Source: Hennigella sp045598825 (GTDB lineage: Bacteria > Bacillota_I > Bacilli_A > Mycoplasmatales > Mycoplasmoidaceae). From it: DNA of 46,668 bases. The position numbers and the translations under genes were made by a program. Shown one piece after another: positions 21,942 to 31,241 of the stretch. The stretch covers positions 1-46,668 of the forward strand of contig JAZRUX010000009.1 of the NCBI GenBank assembly GCA_045598825.1, read 5' to 3'. The notes under the pieces were generated by a model. It was given only the letters and a program-made list of their open reading frames with translations. It searched no databases and was not told where the DNA came from. The first letter of the stretch is position 1. Every line of letters starts with the position of its first letter.

Positions 21942-23195
21942 ATGTTATCGGTAAAAGAATTATTTAAAGTCGGACATGGTCCAAGTTCAAGTCACACAAT
22001 TGCTCCAACAAGAATGTGTCACTATATTCTAGATAATTTTGAAAAGGAAGGAATTGATCATTTAAAGATTACTCTTTATGGTTCATTTGCATTAACAGGT
22101 AAAGGTCACTTACTTGACCGTGCTGTTGATGAAGTTTTTGCAAAATATCCTCACGAATTTGTTTGAGATCTTAAGACTCAACCAAAACACCCAAACATGA
22201 TGCGTGTGGAAGTGTTTGGTAAAGGTAATAAGGTTATTGCTGACAAAATGTTTACATCTGTTGGTGGTGGAACATTCACTGTTGAAGGTGATGAACCAAC
22301 AAAGGATATTTATCCATACAAAAACTTTGCTGAAATGAAAGCAATTATTAAAAAGGATAAGCTTACTCCTTTCCAATTCTTGTGTAAACATGAACCAAAG
22401 GAAGAATTGATTAAATTGTATGATCAAATGATTGATTCATTTGAAGGAACTATAAAATCAGGATTAGCTAAAACTGGAATAATTGAAGGTTTAGTTGCTT
22501 TTGATCGTCGAGCAAAAGTTGTATTAGATTCAGTTCGCCCAGATGATTGTGAATGAGTAAAAAGAACTAAATTAGTTTCTGCTTATGCAATTGCCACAAA
22601 CGAAGAAGCTGTTGCTTATGGTATGGTTGTTACTGCTCCAACATGTGGCTCTGCTGGTACTATGCCAGGTGCATATAAATGAGCTGTTGATAAATATAAA
22701 CCAACAAAAGAAAAAATTTATGAAGCATTCTCTGCTGCTGCATTGATTGGTATCACAATTAAGCAAAATGGTTCAGTTGCAGGTGCGACTGGTGGGTGTC
22801 AGGCTGAAGTTGGTGTTGCTACTGCTCTAGCTGCTGCAATGTATTCAGTTATTGCATACAATGCAGACATTGACGAAATTGAAAAGTCTGGTGAAATAGC
22901 AATGCAACAACTAGTTGGTATGACTTGTGATGCAGTTGGCCAGTGTGCATATGTACCTTGTATTCAACGTAATGGTATCTATGCAATGAGAGCTATTGCC
23001 GCCGCTGAACAAGCTCACTTATTAAAAGGCCAAAGACAATTAGTTCACATTGATGATACAATTACCATCCTATATGAATCAGGTAATGAATTAATCGATG
23101 GATATCGTGAAACCTCTAAACTAGGTTTAGCAAAACATTGTAAATACACATTGAAATTTAATAAAAATATTCAATTTGACGAACAAGGAAAATAA
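21942..23195 (+). CDS. sdaA: L-serine dehydratase (L-serine ammonia-lyase), single-chain, iron-sulfur type
   Basis: Predicted 417 aa cytosolic enzyme converting L-serine to pyruvate and ammonia with a [4Fe-4S] cluster. The N-terminal SDH beta domain has VGHGPSSSHTIAP at residues 10-22 and TSVGGGTF. The alpha domain has APTCGSAGTMPG, IKQNGSVAGATGGCQAEVG and MTCDAVGQCAYVPCIQRNG, which supply the cluster cysteines. The fused order beta-alpha on one chain matches the Legionella-type enzyme. A strong AGGAGA site precedes the ATG. It follows the altered paralog by 10 nt and ends in a terminator. Confidence 0.93.
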
Positions 23196-23221
23196 TATAG
23201 GTTAAAACCTATATTTTTTTA
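23195..23221 (+). terminator. Terminator after the serine dehydratase pair
   Basis: 8-bp stem ATATAGGT / ACCTATAT, loop TAAA, then T7. The stem begins at the last base of the stop codon. Confidence 0.85.
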
Positions 23222-23235
23222 TTTTAAAAAAGATT

Positions 23236-23241
23236 TATAAT
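23236..23241 (+). promoter_or_regulatory. -10 box for the cysteine desulfidase gene
   Basis: TATAAT 29 nt before the ATG at 23271; the site AGAAGG lies between. No -35 box is recognisable. Confidence 0.5.
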
Positions 23242-23270
23242 CATAAGTAATAAATAGAAGGTATTAATTA

Positions 23271-24620
23271 ATGAAAACAATTGAACAACTTACGGCCAAG
23301 GAATTTTTACTAGCCCTAATTCACCAACAAGTTCAACCAGCATTAGGTTGTACTGAAATTGGTATCGTGTCACTTGCTGCAGCAAAAGCTTCAAGTTTGT
23401 TGCCTGGTAAATTTAAAACAGCAACTATATATACATCACCATATGTGTTCCGTAACGACTCACGTGTTGGTGTGCCACGTCTAGGACGTTGTGGTATGGC
23501 AACAATCGCTGCGGCAGGTATCATTCTAAAAAACCCAATTAAAAAACTTAGTTGTTTAGATGATTTAACAGCAGAAACAATTGAACAAGCTAAAAAGCTT
23601 GGTAATGCTGAGCCAAAAATAATTGATGTTGAAGTAGACTTTGGTTCACACCCTGTTTATGTTCGTTGTGTTGCTAAAGACGACCAAAACAATGAAGCTG
23701 ATGTTATTATTAAATATTCACATGACAACATTATTCAAGCAAAATTGAATGGTAAAGAAACCCTAGACCCATCAGAAATTTCCGGAGAATCAGCTGCTGG
23801 TTATGACTTTGATGAAAAAGTAGATGAATTATCAATTCGTCATGTTCACGAAATTTGCCAAACTCTAACTATTAAAGAATTATCATTTTTACGTGGTGGA
23901 ATAAAGATGAACCAAATCGTTCAAGAAGAAGGTTATGCTCATCCAGATGAAACTGCTATTACCAAAGTTTGGATGAAAATTCTTAAAGGTGAAGATAATA
24001 ACACTTGCTTTAAGAAAGACCATTGAACAACAAAAATCTTGGCTGACGTTTGTGCTGCAGTAGATGCAAGAATGTATGGTTGCCCATTACCAGTAATGAC
24101 ATCTTCATCTTCTGGTGATCATGGTTTAACTGTATCTATTCCACAAGATGTTTATGCGAAAGAATTTAAAATTGATGAAATTAAAAAACTGCAAGCTTTA
24201 GCTTTTGCTCACTTCATTACTTGAAAAATTAAATCTAAAGTCGGTCATTTATGTGGTATGTGTGGATCAGCTTTAGCAGCAGGTTGTGGTGCTGTTGCGG
24301 GTATTGCATTCCAAAAAGGATGAGATTGAGCAAGAATTAATGACTTATTAAATATGCACTTAGTTTCACAAAGTGGTATCTTATGTGATGGTGCTAAACC
24401 AAGCTGTTCATTTAAGATTCTATCTTCATTGGTTTGTGGTTTCTTATGTTTAACTATTGCTGAAGGTAGTGGTCGAATTGGCCACCGTGATGGATTAGTT
24501 CACAGATCGGTTGAAGAAACTATTAATAACTTGGGTAAGTACTCAAAAACAACACAAGATTCAATTATTCTAAATGTTGTTGATTTATTGAATGCAATGA
24601 GTAAACTTAAAGATAACTAA
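23271..24620 (+). CDS. L-cysteine desulfidase family protein (UPF0597, CyuA/YhaM-like)
   Basis: Predicted 449 aa member of the UPF0597 family, which carries an SDH-alpha-like fold and a [4Fe-4S] cluster. Characterised members convert L-cysteine to pyruvate, ammonia and sulfide. Signatures visible here: QPALGCTEIGIVSLAAAKA near the N-terminus, TSSSSGDHGL in the middle, and the Cys-rich LCGMCGSALAAGCGAVAGI and CDGAKPSCSFK in the last third. Length is typical. It has its own promoter and terminator but follows the two serine dehydratase paralogs, forming an Fe-S amino acid catabolic block. Substrate (Cys versus Ser) cannot be fixed from sequence. Confidence 0.88.
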
Positions 24621-24631
24621 AAATCATTAAA

Positions 24632-24657
24632 AAATAAAGGTTAACCTTTATTTTTTT
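24632..24657. terminator. Terminator between converging genes
   Basis: Palindrome AAATAAAGGTTAACCTTTATTT (9-bp stem with TTAA loop) followed by T-runs in the plus direction. It ends the cysteine desulfidase gene and could also act on the converging lipoprotein gene. Confidence 0.78.
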
Positions 24658-24676
24658 ATTTTATGAAAGTTATAAC

Positions 24677-25978
24677 TTATAAGCAAAAACATGGAGCGAC
24701 ACTTAATTCATTTGTTGTATCATAACTAAATAACTCGTTTTGTTGAATTATAAATGCCTTTTTATTTTCATCTATTCCATTACCAATTCTAGGGGATGAA
24801 AATCAATAATGATGCGGACTACTTTCTTCTGTTTTTACGTCCTTTCGTTCTAAACCTTCATAAGAAACTCCAATTTTGACGGCTGCATCTCCTATATTTT
24901 TTTCATAATACATATATTGCAAATTTTGGTCTTGATTTGGTGAATATGATCCTTCAGAACAATATAAATTTGCATTGTCCCTAATACAATCTCATGCATC
25001 ATCGTCAGTAATTCCTTGACTTGAAAAAACGTCAGAAATGGTTGGTTCAAATAGTTTTGTTGCTTTTTGAGCAGGTTTATATTCATTGGTTTCATCTTTA
25101 GTAATAACGCTTCGTAAAACTGGCTTGATGTTCTTCACTCAATCGTTCCCTTGTGTCATCATTTCAAGAACGCTTGTAATAGATGATTCATCTGGGTCTT
25201 CGTTATTTAAGAAATCATACAATGATGATTCTCAATAATTTGTATTATCAATATCATCTCATTTTGTTTTAATGTTTTCTTGGTTCGCACTACAAATTAC
25301 ATTATTAAATTGGAATGTTAAAGCAACAGTGTGTTGCTCATCAAAATAATCTTGTTTACACCCAACAACTATTACTTTGTGTGTTTGACCATTTAAATTA
25401 ACTTTTCTAGATGCTCCTATAAATTGGTCCAAACTTGTAACACTTTGACCTTTCATTTTAAACTTTGAACAAAATTCAATATCAGATATTCCTGCTTCTA
25501 ATTCTTCGCAAGCACTTACAATTTCATCCCAAGAACATGTTTCAAAATCAACTGCTTCAGGTGGGCTATATTTTTTAATAGAAATCTTATTAATTTCTGC
25601 AGTGCCATCTTTCCCTGTTGTTGCGTCAACATAATCAAACGATAAAACACCATCATAAATGTCTTTTACTAAATAATTAGTAAAAGTTATTGTAACATCG
25701 CAAGAACCACATTCTTTTTTCTCAATTTTGGTTTCCTTGGCTAGTTCTTTCATGCCATCAAATTTAAATTTAGCATTGCTAATTGTTAAAGAATCATCAG
25801 ATGGTTTCCAAGATAAAGAAAAGGTTGCTGAATCAAAGCTAATTGTTGTTGATGGTCCAACCGAAAATTCTAAATCACCAACTGGGTCGTCCTTCTCAAC
25901 ATTACATCCAATCAATGTGGTTAGTGGTGCACTAGTTAATATCATTAAACTAGGAAAAATTCTGTTTCATTTTTTCAT
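24677..25978 (-). CDS. Surface lipoprotein of unknown function
   Basis: Predicted 433 aa. The N-terminus MKKWNRIFPSLMILTSAPLTTLIGC (lipobox TLIGC near residue 25) gives a lipoprotein signal. The body starts with beta-rich sequence and contains several cysteines (CGSCDV, FETCSWDE, EFCSKF, CKQDYF, CSANQE, DCIRD, YCSEG). The C-terminus ends PCFCL. A segment SSPRIGNGIDENKK resembles the RIGNG stretch of the lipoprotein at 14160-16364. A TATAAT lies on the minus strand at 26013-26018, 34 nt before the ATG, with a GA-rich stretch in between. No enzymatic motif was recognised. Confidence 0.8.
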
Positions 25979-26163
25979 AATGTTTCTTCATCTACATATT
26001 GTTAATATACTAATTATACAGTTTCTTAAGAGATTATTGATTTGTTCTATTTTTTTAAATATTTTTACATCGTATCCTATTATTTAATCAATACATAGTT
26101 GTTATTTTATGATGACGATTCTAAATTTTTATTTTTTTAGGTAAATATATATATGGAGGGTAT

Positions 26164-27198
26164 ATGGCCTATTTTATAAAATCGTTTGAAAACACATACA
26201 ACCACTATAAATACCATTATCTTGACCATATTACAGCAGTAATAGATATGCGAGACAATTATTGAGATATTGTCTTTGATTTACATAGTATTAATAATTT
26301 CAGTTTACCAGTTAATTCGCTTGCTGCAGACATACAATTACCATATCAACAAATAAACGGTATTTCTTTTAACTTTGCTAGTGATCAATCTGGTGCCAAA
26401 ACTGATGTAATATACAATCGCGATTATGCAAAATTATACTCAGGACATTTTACTGTAGACATAAGTCAGAATGAATTATTTAAACTTGATTTAAATAATA
26501 TGAAAATTGACTTAAGTCTATCACTATATATTGATCCTGAAGCTGCTAAAGGAGCAGGAACTGATGTTCAACAAGAAGATTTAGATAAATTAATGGTGGA
26601 AACAGAAGAACAACGATGAGATTTTCATCTTTACTATACTAACACTCACTTAATAAAACAAAATCAAATTGTTGATAATGCTGTTGGTTATTCATTACCT
26701 TTTGGTAATGAATGTATTCCAACAGTTAGGCAGATAAATGTTAATTGTGATAATCTTTCTAATATTACAAATGCTTTTAATAACTTAACCCATTTATCAT
26801 CTGATGTGGCTTTTCAAGTCATATCAGCAAAAATCAAGTTTTATTATTGAATTGAATTATCTAGTGAAAGCCAAATGTTAGAAAAAACATTGGAAATTAA
26901 ATCAGATTTGACTAAAAATGTAGAAATTAATCTTGATGATTTTACATTATTTGATTATGAAAACAATAAGGTGGTCTTTGATCCAGCTGGTGTGCCTGGG
27001 TTTTATATTCCTCAAGCTTCCCAAGGATATTACGAATTAGAATTACAAATTAAACAAGAAACTGTTATCAATAAATTCATCATTAAAAATAGTTTTAACT
27101 TTGTTAATGATCAGCCAAAACCCACTATACAGATTGCTCATAGAGTTATTGAAGAAATTGATTTAAAAATATGAAAGGTGGTAAAAAATTATGATTAA
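26164..27198 (+). CDS. Hypothetical protein, soluble, first of an orphan pair
   Basis: Predicted 344 aa with no signal peptide and no membrane segment, starting MAYFIKSFENTYNHYKYHY. A strong GGAGG lies 5 nt before the ATG, so it is very probably translated. The sequence alternates short hydrophobic strands with Asn/Asp-rich turns, suggesting a beta-rich fold. I recognise no family. In-frame TGA codons read Trp. The end overlaps the next gene by 8 nt (27191-27198), so the two products are likely made together. Confidence 0.75.
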
Positions 27199-27643
27199 AA
27201 TGTCGAATAAAATTGTTGGAATAATTTCTGTCTCTAGTGCTGTATTAATTGCTGGAACAACCATAACAGCAAATTTATTAATAAATAATGAAAATGGTTC
27301 AGCAGATAAACCTGATAGTCCAACACATCCAAATAAAAATGATCATTATTATCCTATTGTCAAACAATTAAAAGATAATGACAAATGAAAAAACCTAATA
27401 GAAATTGTTCGTGATGGAAGGTCAATAACTTACGTTATTAATGAGAGAAAATTTGTTGATAATATTATTTCTATCACGCAAGAAGCATTAAACAAAATAA
27501 CAACATTTAAGGATAAATATTACAAGATAGAGGTTACATATAAAACAAATACCAAATCAATCATTGTTGATTTGGTATGATATGAACCTGATTCAATAAA
27601 TAAATTCTATGATCAGTTTGAAATAATTCTACAAATTACTTAA
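27191..27643 (+). CDS. Hypothetical small membrane-anchored protein
   Basis: Predicted 150 aa. Residues 8-31 (IVGIISVSSAVLIAGTTITANLLI) form one hydrophobic helix with no lipobox Cys, then an Asp/Pro/Asn-rich linker and a C-terminal alpha/beta-looking domain of about 95 aa. It probably sits outside or at the membrane. It overlaps the preceding gene by 8 nt, with AAAGGTGG as the ribosome-binding site inside that gene. Its last 15 nt overlap the 3' end of pheT on the other strand, and no terminator separates them. Function unknown. Confidence 0.68.
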
Positions 27644-29956
27644 ATTTTCAATTTGTTTAGAAATTAATTCAAGATCGTTAGCAGTGAATTGACGAGTATC
27701 AACAAGATAATACCTCACAGTATAAATTGTCTTATTATCTTTATTGAAGATATTAATTATTTTTACATCTTCAATATCTTTGATGTTTTTAATTTGCTGA
27801 ATTTTTTCATTCACTAAATGAATGTTTGCTTGTTCAAGAATAATATTAACATCCTTAGACAATTTTTGGAAAATACCAAAAGGTTTAACAACAAATTTTA
27901 GTTTTTTATAATCATCGATTAATTTATCAATGTTCATTGTTAAAGCATAAATTTGCTTGTTAGATAGATCATAATTCTTTAAGGAACTTGCTTTTATCTT
28001 TCCAATGTAACCAATGATATTATTTTTGTAGCTAATACCTATTGTCTCATTACTATAGAAATCATTGACTTGAGTAATTACAAATGAAATCTTTGCATTT
28101 AACACTTTAGCTATTTCGTTAGCTATAGCTTTAAAGTAATTAACGTTTGTAGCGAGTCCACTACCTGTAATATTATCAATTAAATACTTATTTAATGACA
28201 AGCATGTAATATTTGTGGTTTTATCTTTATTTGTAAATATTTTTTGAATCTCAAAGATCGGATGTAACTGTAATTTTCTAGCATCGTTGTATTTATAAAC
28301 CTTTAACATTGCATCCAATAAGTTAAAACGGAAATATTCACGATTAGAGTTGTTACACATAATCTTAATTGGGTCTTTTGCTTTAAAAAGATTAAACTTT
28401 TCTAAATTATTTTTGTTTGTTAGATTGTATGTCTTAACTTCACTAAAATAATTATTTAATAAAATATTTTTAATATTTTGCTTGATATCATAATCAATGT
28501 TCTCAGCAACAGGCAATAAATTATCAGCAACACTAATAGACTTCAATTTATTCATGTCGATAATTTTTAAGATATCCTCAAACATATCTTCTTGATTTTC
28601 AACATCTAATCGTCATGCAGGTGCTTTGAATTTATTCAACAGTAGGTTTGCATCATAACCTAGCTTCTTTAAACTTGAGATGACAAATCCATGGCTCAAC
28701 GGTTCATTAATAAATCACGCTAATGTTTTATAGTCTAATTTAATTTGCTTAGCATTTCAATTTGGACGATATCATAATTGTGTCATTAATGGAACACCAA
28801 ATGTTTCCTTTATTAATTGCAAAGCAACTAAGTTTAAGAAATTGCTTAGAGGTCTTGATGCCTTTTTGCTTGCATCAGTTTCACAATTTAATCTAATTGC
28901 TGTTGTTCTAACCTGAGCATAATTAAAGTTACCAATTTCAATTCTTGCTCTTGTTGTCTTTGATAATAACTTAGTACTATCAGAACCAATAACTGATGCA
29001 ATTGATACTGGTTGTGCTTGATCACAAATTAAAATGTCATTTGCTGCTAAAGTGTATGTCTTGCCATTTAAAGCAACAAATTTTAATTCGCTATTGGAAT
29101 TTCTACAATTCATTGATCCTTGTAGCTTATTAGCATCATACACATGGGTTGGACAATTAGTTAATAAAGTAATGTAAGACAATGTATCTAAAATTTGATT
29201 AATTGGTTTGATTCCATGATTCATCAACATTGCTTTCACATCTCACGTAGAACGAGCAACTTGTGATGGACTAACATGATAATCTAAAAATGCTAAGAAT
29301 GAGCAGGATGAAGATTTTGCAACAATATTATTTTGGCTTTGTGGCAATTTACCTACTGTATTTTTAATATCAAACTTAAATTTTAATCCCAATTTATTTG
29401 CTAATTCAAAACAAAATACTAAATATGCATTTTCATCATTTCGGTTAGCGGGCACTGTTACATCATAAATAGTATCATCTAATCCAATTAGTTCTGGTCA
29501 GTTGGTTTCACCAACTCTGCCTTCGTCTAACATTATGATTTCATCTTTTTCTGCATCAGCTAAGTATGCATCACTACCAGTTAATTCAGGATATGCACAA
29601 ATCATTCCATTAGATTCCATTCCATGAATCACTCGTTTTTCTATAGTGACACCATTAGGTAATTTTGCTCCAGATAGAGCAACAATCACTTTTTTGCCTT
29701 CAACCAGTCCACTGGCACCACATACAATTGTGTTTGTTTGTGTTGAACTAATTTTGACTTGACATAAATTTAAGTGAGTTCCTTCAACTGGACGATATGA
29801 AATCAATTGACCAATAACAACATTATTGATTGGTTGATGTTTGGTAATGGATTCAACTTCCATCCCTAAAGAGTTAACAGCTTGTGTTAATTTTTCATCT
29901 GTAATATTAACAAAATCAGGAATAAACTTTGTTATTAATTTTCTACTAAACAACAT
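27629..29956 (-). CDS. pheT: Phenylalanine--tRNA ligase beta subunit
   Basis: Predicted 775 aa, slightly shorter than the usual near-800. Domains in order: N-terminal region MLFSRKLITKFIPDFVNI, a tRNA-binding EMAP-like fold (GQLISYRPVEGTHLNLCQV, VCGASGLVEGKKVIVAL), the B3/B4 editing region near residues 200-400, the catalytic-like core, and the C-terminal FDX-ACB anticodon-binding domain (KPFGIFQKLSKDVNII). In the B3/B4 region the usual AGVMGG motif reads ASVIGS, hinting at weakened editing as reported for some mycoplasmas. The stop of pheS and start of pheT share one base (TAATG). Confidence 0.95.
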
Positions 29957-30978
29957 TATTTAACTCCTTTTAATTGGTTTGTTAATCTAAAGTCATTGTT
30001 ATAGATATCACGGATATCTTTAATTCCATATTTTAACATTGCAATTCTTTCTATACCTATACCAGCGGCTAATCCTGAATTAACTCGCTTGATATTAGCG
30101 GATGCTAATACTTTTTTGTGTAACATTCCAGCACCTAGAATTTCAATTCATCCAGTTTGTTTACACATTGGACACCCTTTACCGCCACAGTTAAAACAGC
30201 TTACATCTACTTCAAAACTAGGTTCAGTGAATGGAAAATAAGATAGACGATATCTTGTTTTAACATCGTCACCAAAGATATATTTAATTAATCCATCAAT
30301 AACGGATTTAAGATGATTAATTGATAAATTATTTTTTACTCAAACAATATCAATTTGACTAAATTGATGGCTATGAGTTAAATCATCGTCATCATTACGA
30401 TAAACATTGCCGTATGATAAAACTTTAATTTCGCGGTCTTGATCATGAATAACTTCTGCTGTTGTTGACGTACAGTGAGTTCTTAGCATTCTTTTTGCAT
30501 CAATATAGAATGTATCTTTTGGATCTCTAGCTGGGTGCGACTTATCAATATTAAGTCGATCCATATTATTTTCAATTGTTGTAACTTCATCACCGTCAAC
30601 AATTTGGAAATTTAATGCTTTAAAATAACTAATAATTTGGTCAGTAATAATTGACAAAATAGTTTTTGAACCCTTTGTCAAATCATATGTATCAACATTC
30701 AAATCATAATTTACCTTGTTGCTAGTTAATTCACTTGCTGTCTCTAACTCTTTCTTCTTTTGCTCAAATAAAGCAGTTAATTCTTGATTAAAAGCATTGA
30801 TTTCCAAACCTGCTTCTTTCTTTTGTTCATCTGGTAATGCTTTTAATTGAGAATATAAACCAGCAACGTTTTGTTTGAAGAAAATATTCTTATTTTCAAT
30901 AAGTTTACTAACAGTTGTTTGTTCTGCAATTAATTTTTTGAATTGAGTAACAATTTGATCTTTATTGTTAATTATCAT
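29956..30978 (-). CDS. pheS: Phenylalanine--tRNA ligase alpha subunit
   Basis: Predicted 340 aa catalytic subunit of the (alpha-beta)2 enzyme. An N-terminal coiled coil (residues 1-90) precedes class II motifs: SHPARDPKDTFY, LRTHCTSTTAEVI, KVLSYGNVYRNDDDD(motif 2), SYFPFTEPSFEVDV and GLAAGIGIERIAMLKYGI (motif 3). The start at 30978 is preceded by AAAGGA; an upstream in-frame extension would run into the T-box leader. Expression is likely controlled by that leader. Confidence 0.97.
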
Positions 30979-30990
30979 CTTAATCCTTTC

Positions 30991-31019
30991 AAAACAAAAA
31001 GCACACCAAATTTGGATGC
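30991..31019 (-). terminator. Attenuator terminator of the pheS T-box
   Basis: Minus-strand hairpin GCATCCA / TGGTGTGC with one bulged U and an AAUU loop, followed by TTTTTG. Its 5' arm shares the last two bases of the antiterminator 3' strand, so the two structures compete. A longer helix AGCACA / TGTGCT enclosing the antiterminator is also possible. Confidence 0.65.
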
Positions 31020-31195
31020 TATGACCCGTTAGGGTGGTACCACATAGCTTCACAAATTAATGTGCTCTTTTGTTCTATTAAGTTGTTTAATCAAGTGAAT
31101 AGTTGGTTCTAGTTATGTCTGCATTCCACCAGCACAGGCTCTCTTAATATAACTAATCTGAGTCAACAACGGCTTGATCAATTTTTATGGTGTTA
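30991..31195 (-). promoter_or_regulatory. T-box leader of pheST, predicted Phe (UUC) specifier
   Basis: The antiterminator at 31018-31048 is textbook on the minus strand: helix GCTATG / CATAGC, seven-base bulge TGGTACC, inner helix ACCC / GGGT, loop TAAC. The UGGU would pair with the ACCA end of uncharged tRNA-Phe. Stem I is supported by GTTGTT / AACAAC (31165-31170 with 31082-31087) and TAGTTAT / ATAACTA (31149-31155 with 31110-31116). On the 3' side of the internal loop, UUC followed by A (31097-31099) fits a phenylalanine specifier. The distal part carries the GGTGGAA loop. Uncharged tRNA-Phe should favour read-through into pheST. Confidence 0.88.
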
Positions 31196-31217
31196 AATAT
31201 ATCTACTTAACTAAATA

Positions 31218-31235
31218 ATTATATAAACATATAAT
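31218..31235. promoter_or_regulatory. Face-to-face -10 boxes of pheST and the Ntn-hydrolase lipoprotein
   Basis: TATAAT on the minus strand at 31218-31223 points to the T-box leader. TATAAT on the plus strand at 31230-31235 points to the gene at 31242, only 6 nt before its ATG, with no Shine-Dalgarno between. The plus transcript would then be leaderless or nearly so. Confidence 0.5.
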
Positions 31236-31241
31236 AAATAT

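Noticed and set aside
31018..31048. T-box sequence read on the plus strand (AGGGTGGTACCAC) as a leader of the lipoprotein at 31242
   Set aside because: The core is palindromic, but the full antiterminator order (helix, UGGUACC bulge, inner helix), Stem I pairings, UUC specifier and terminator with T-run are all consistent only on the minus strand, in front of pheS.
30979..31053. Extended pheS start 75 nt upstream
   Set aside because: The extension is encoded by the T-box antiterminator and terminator; the ATG at 30978 has a good ribosome-binding site.
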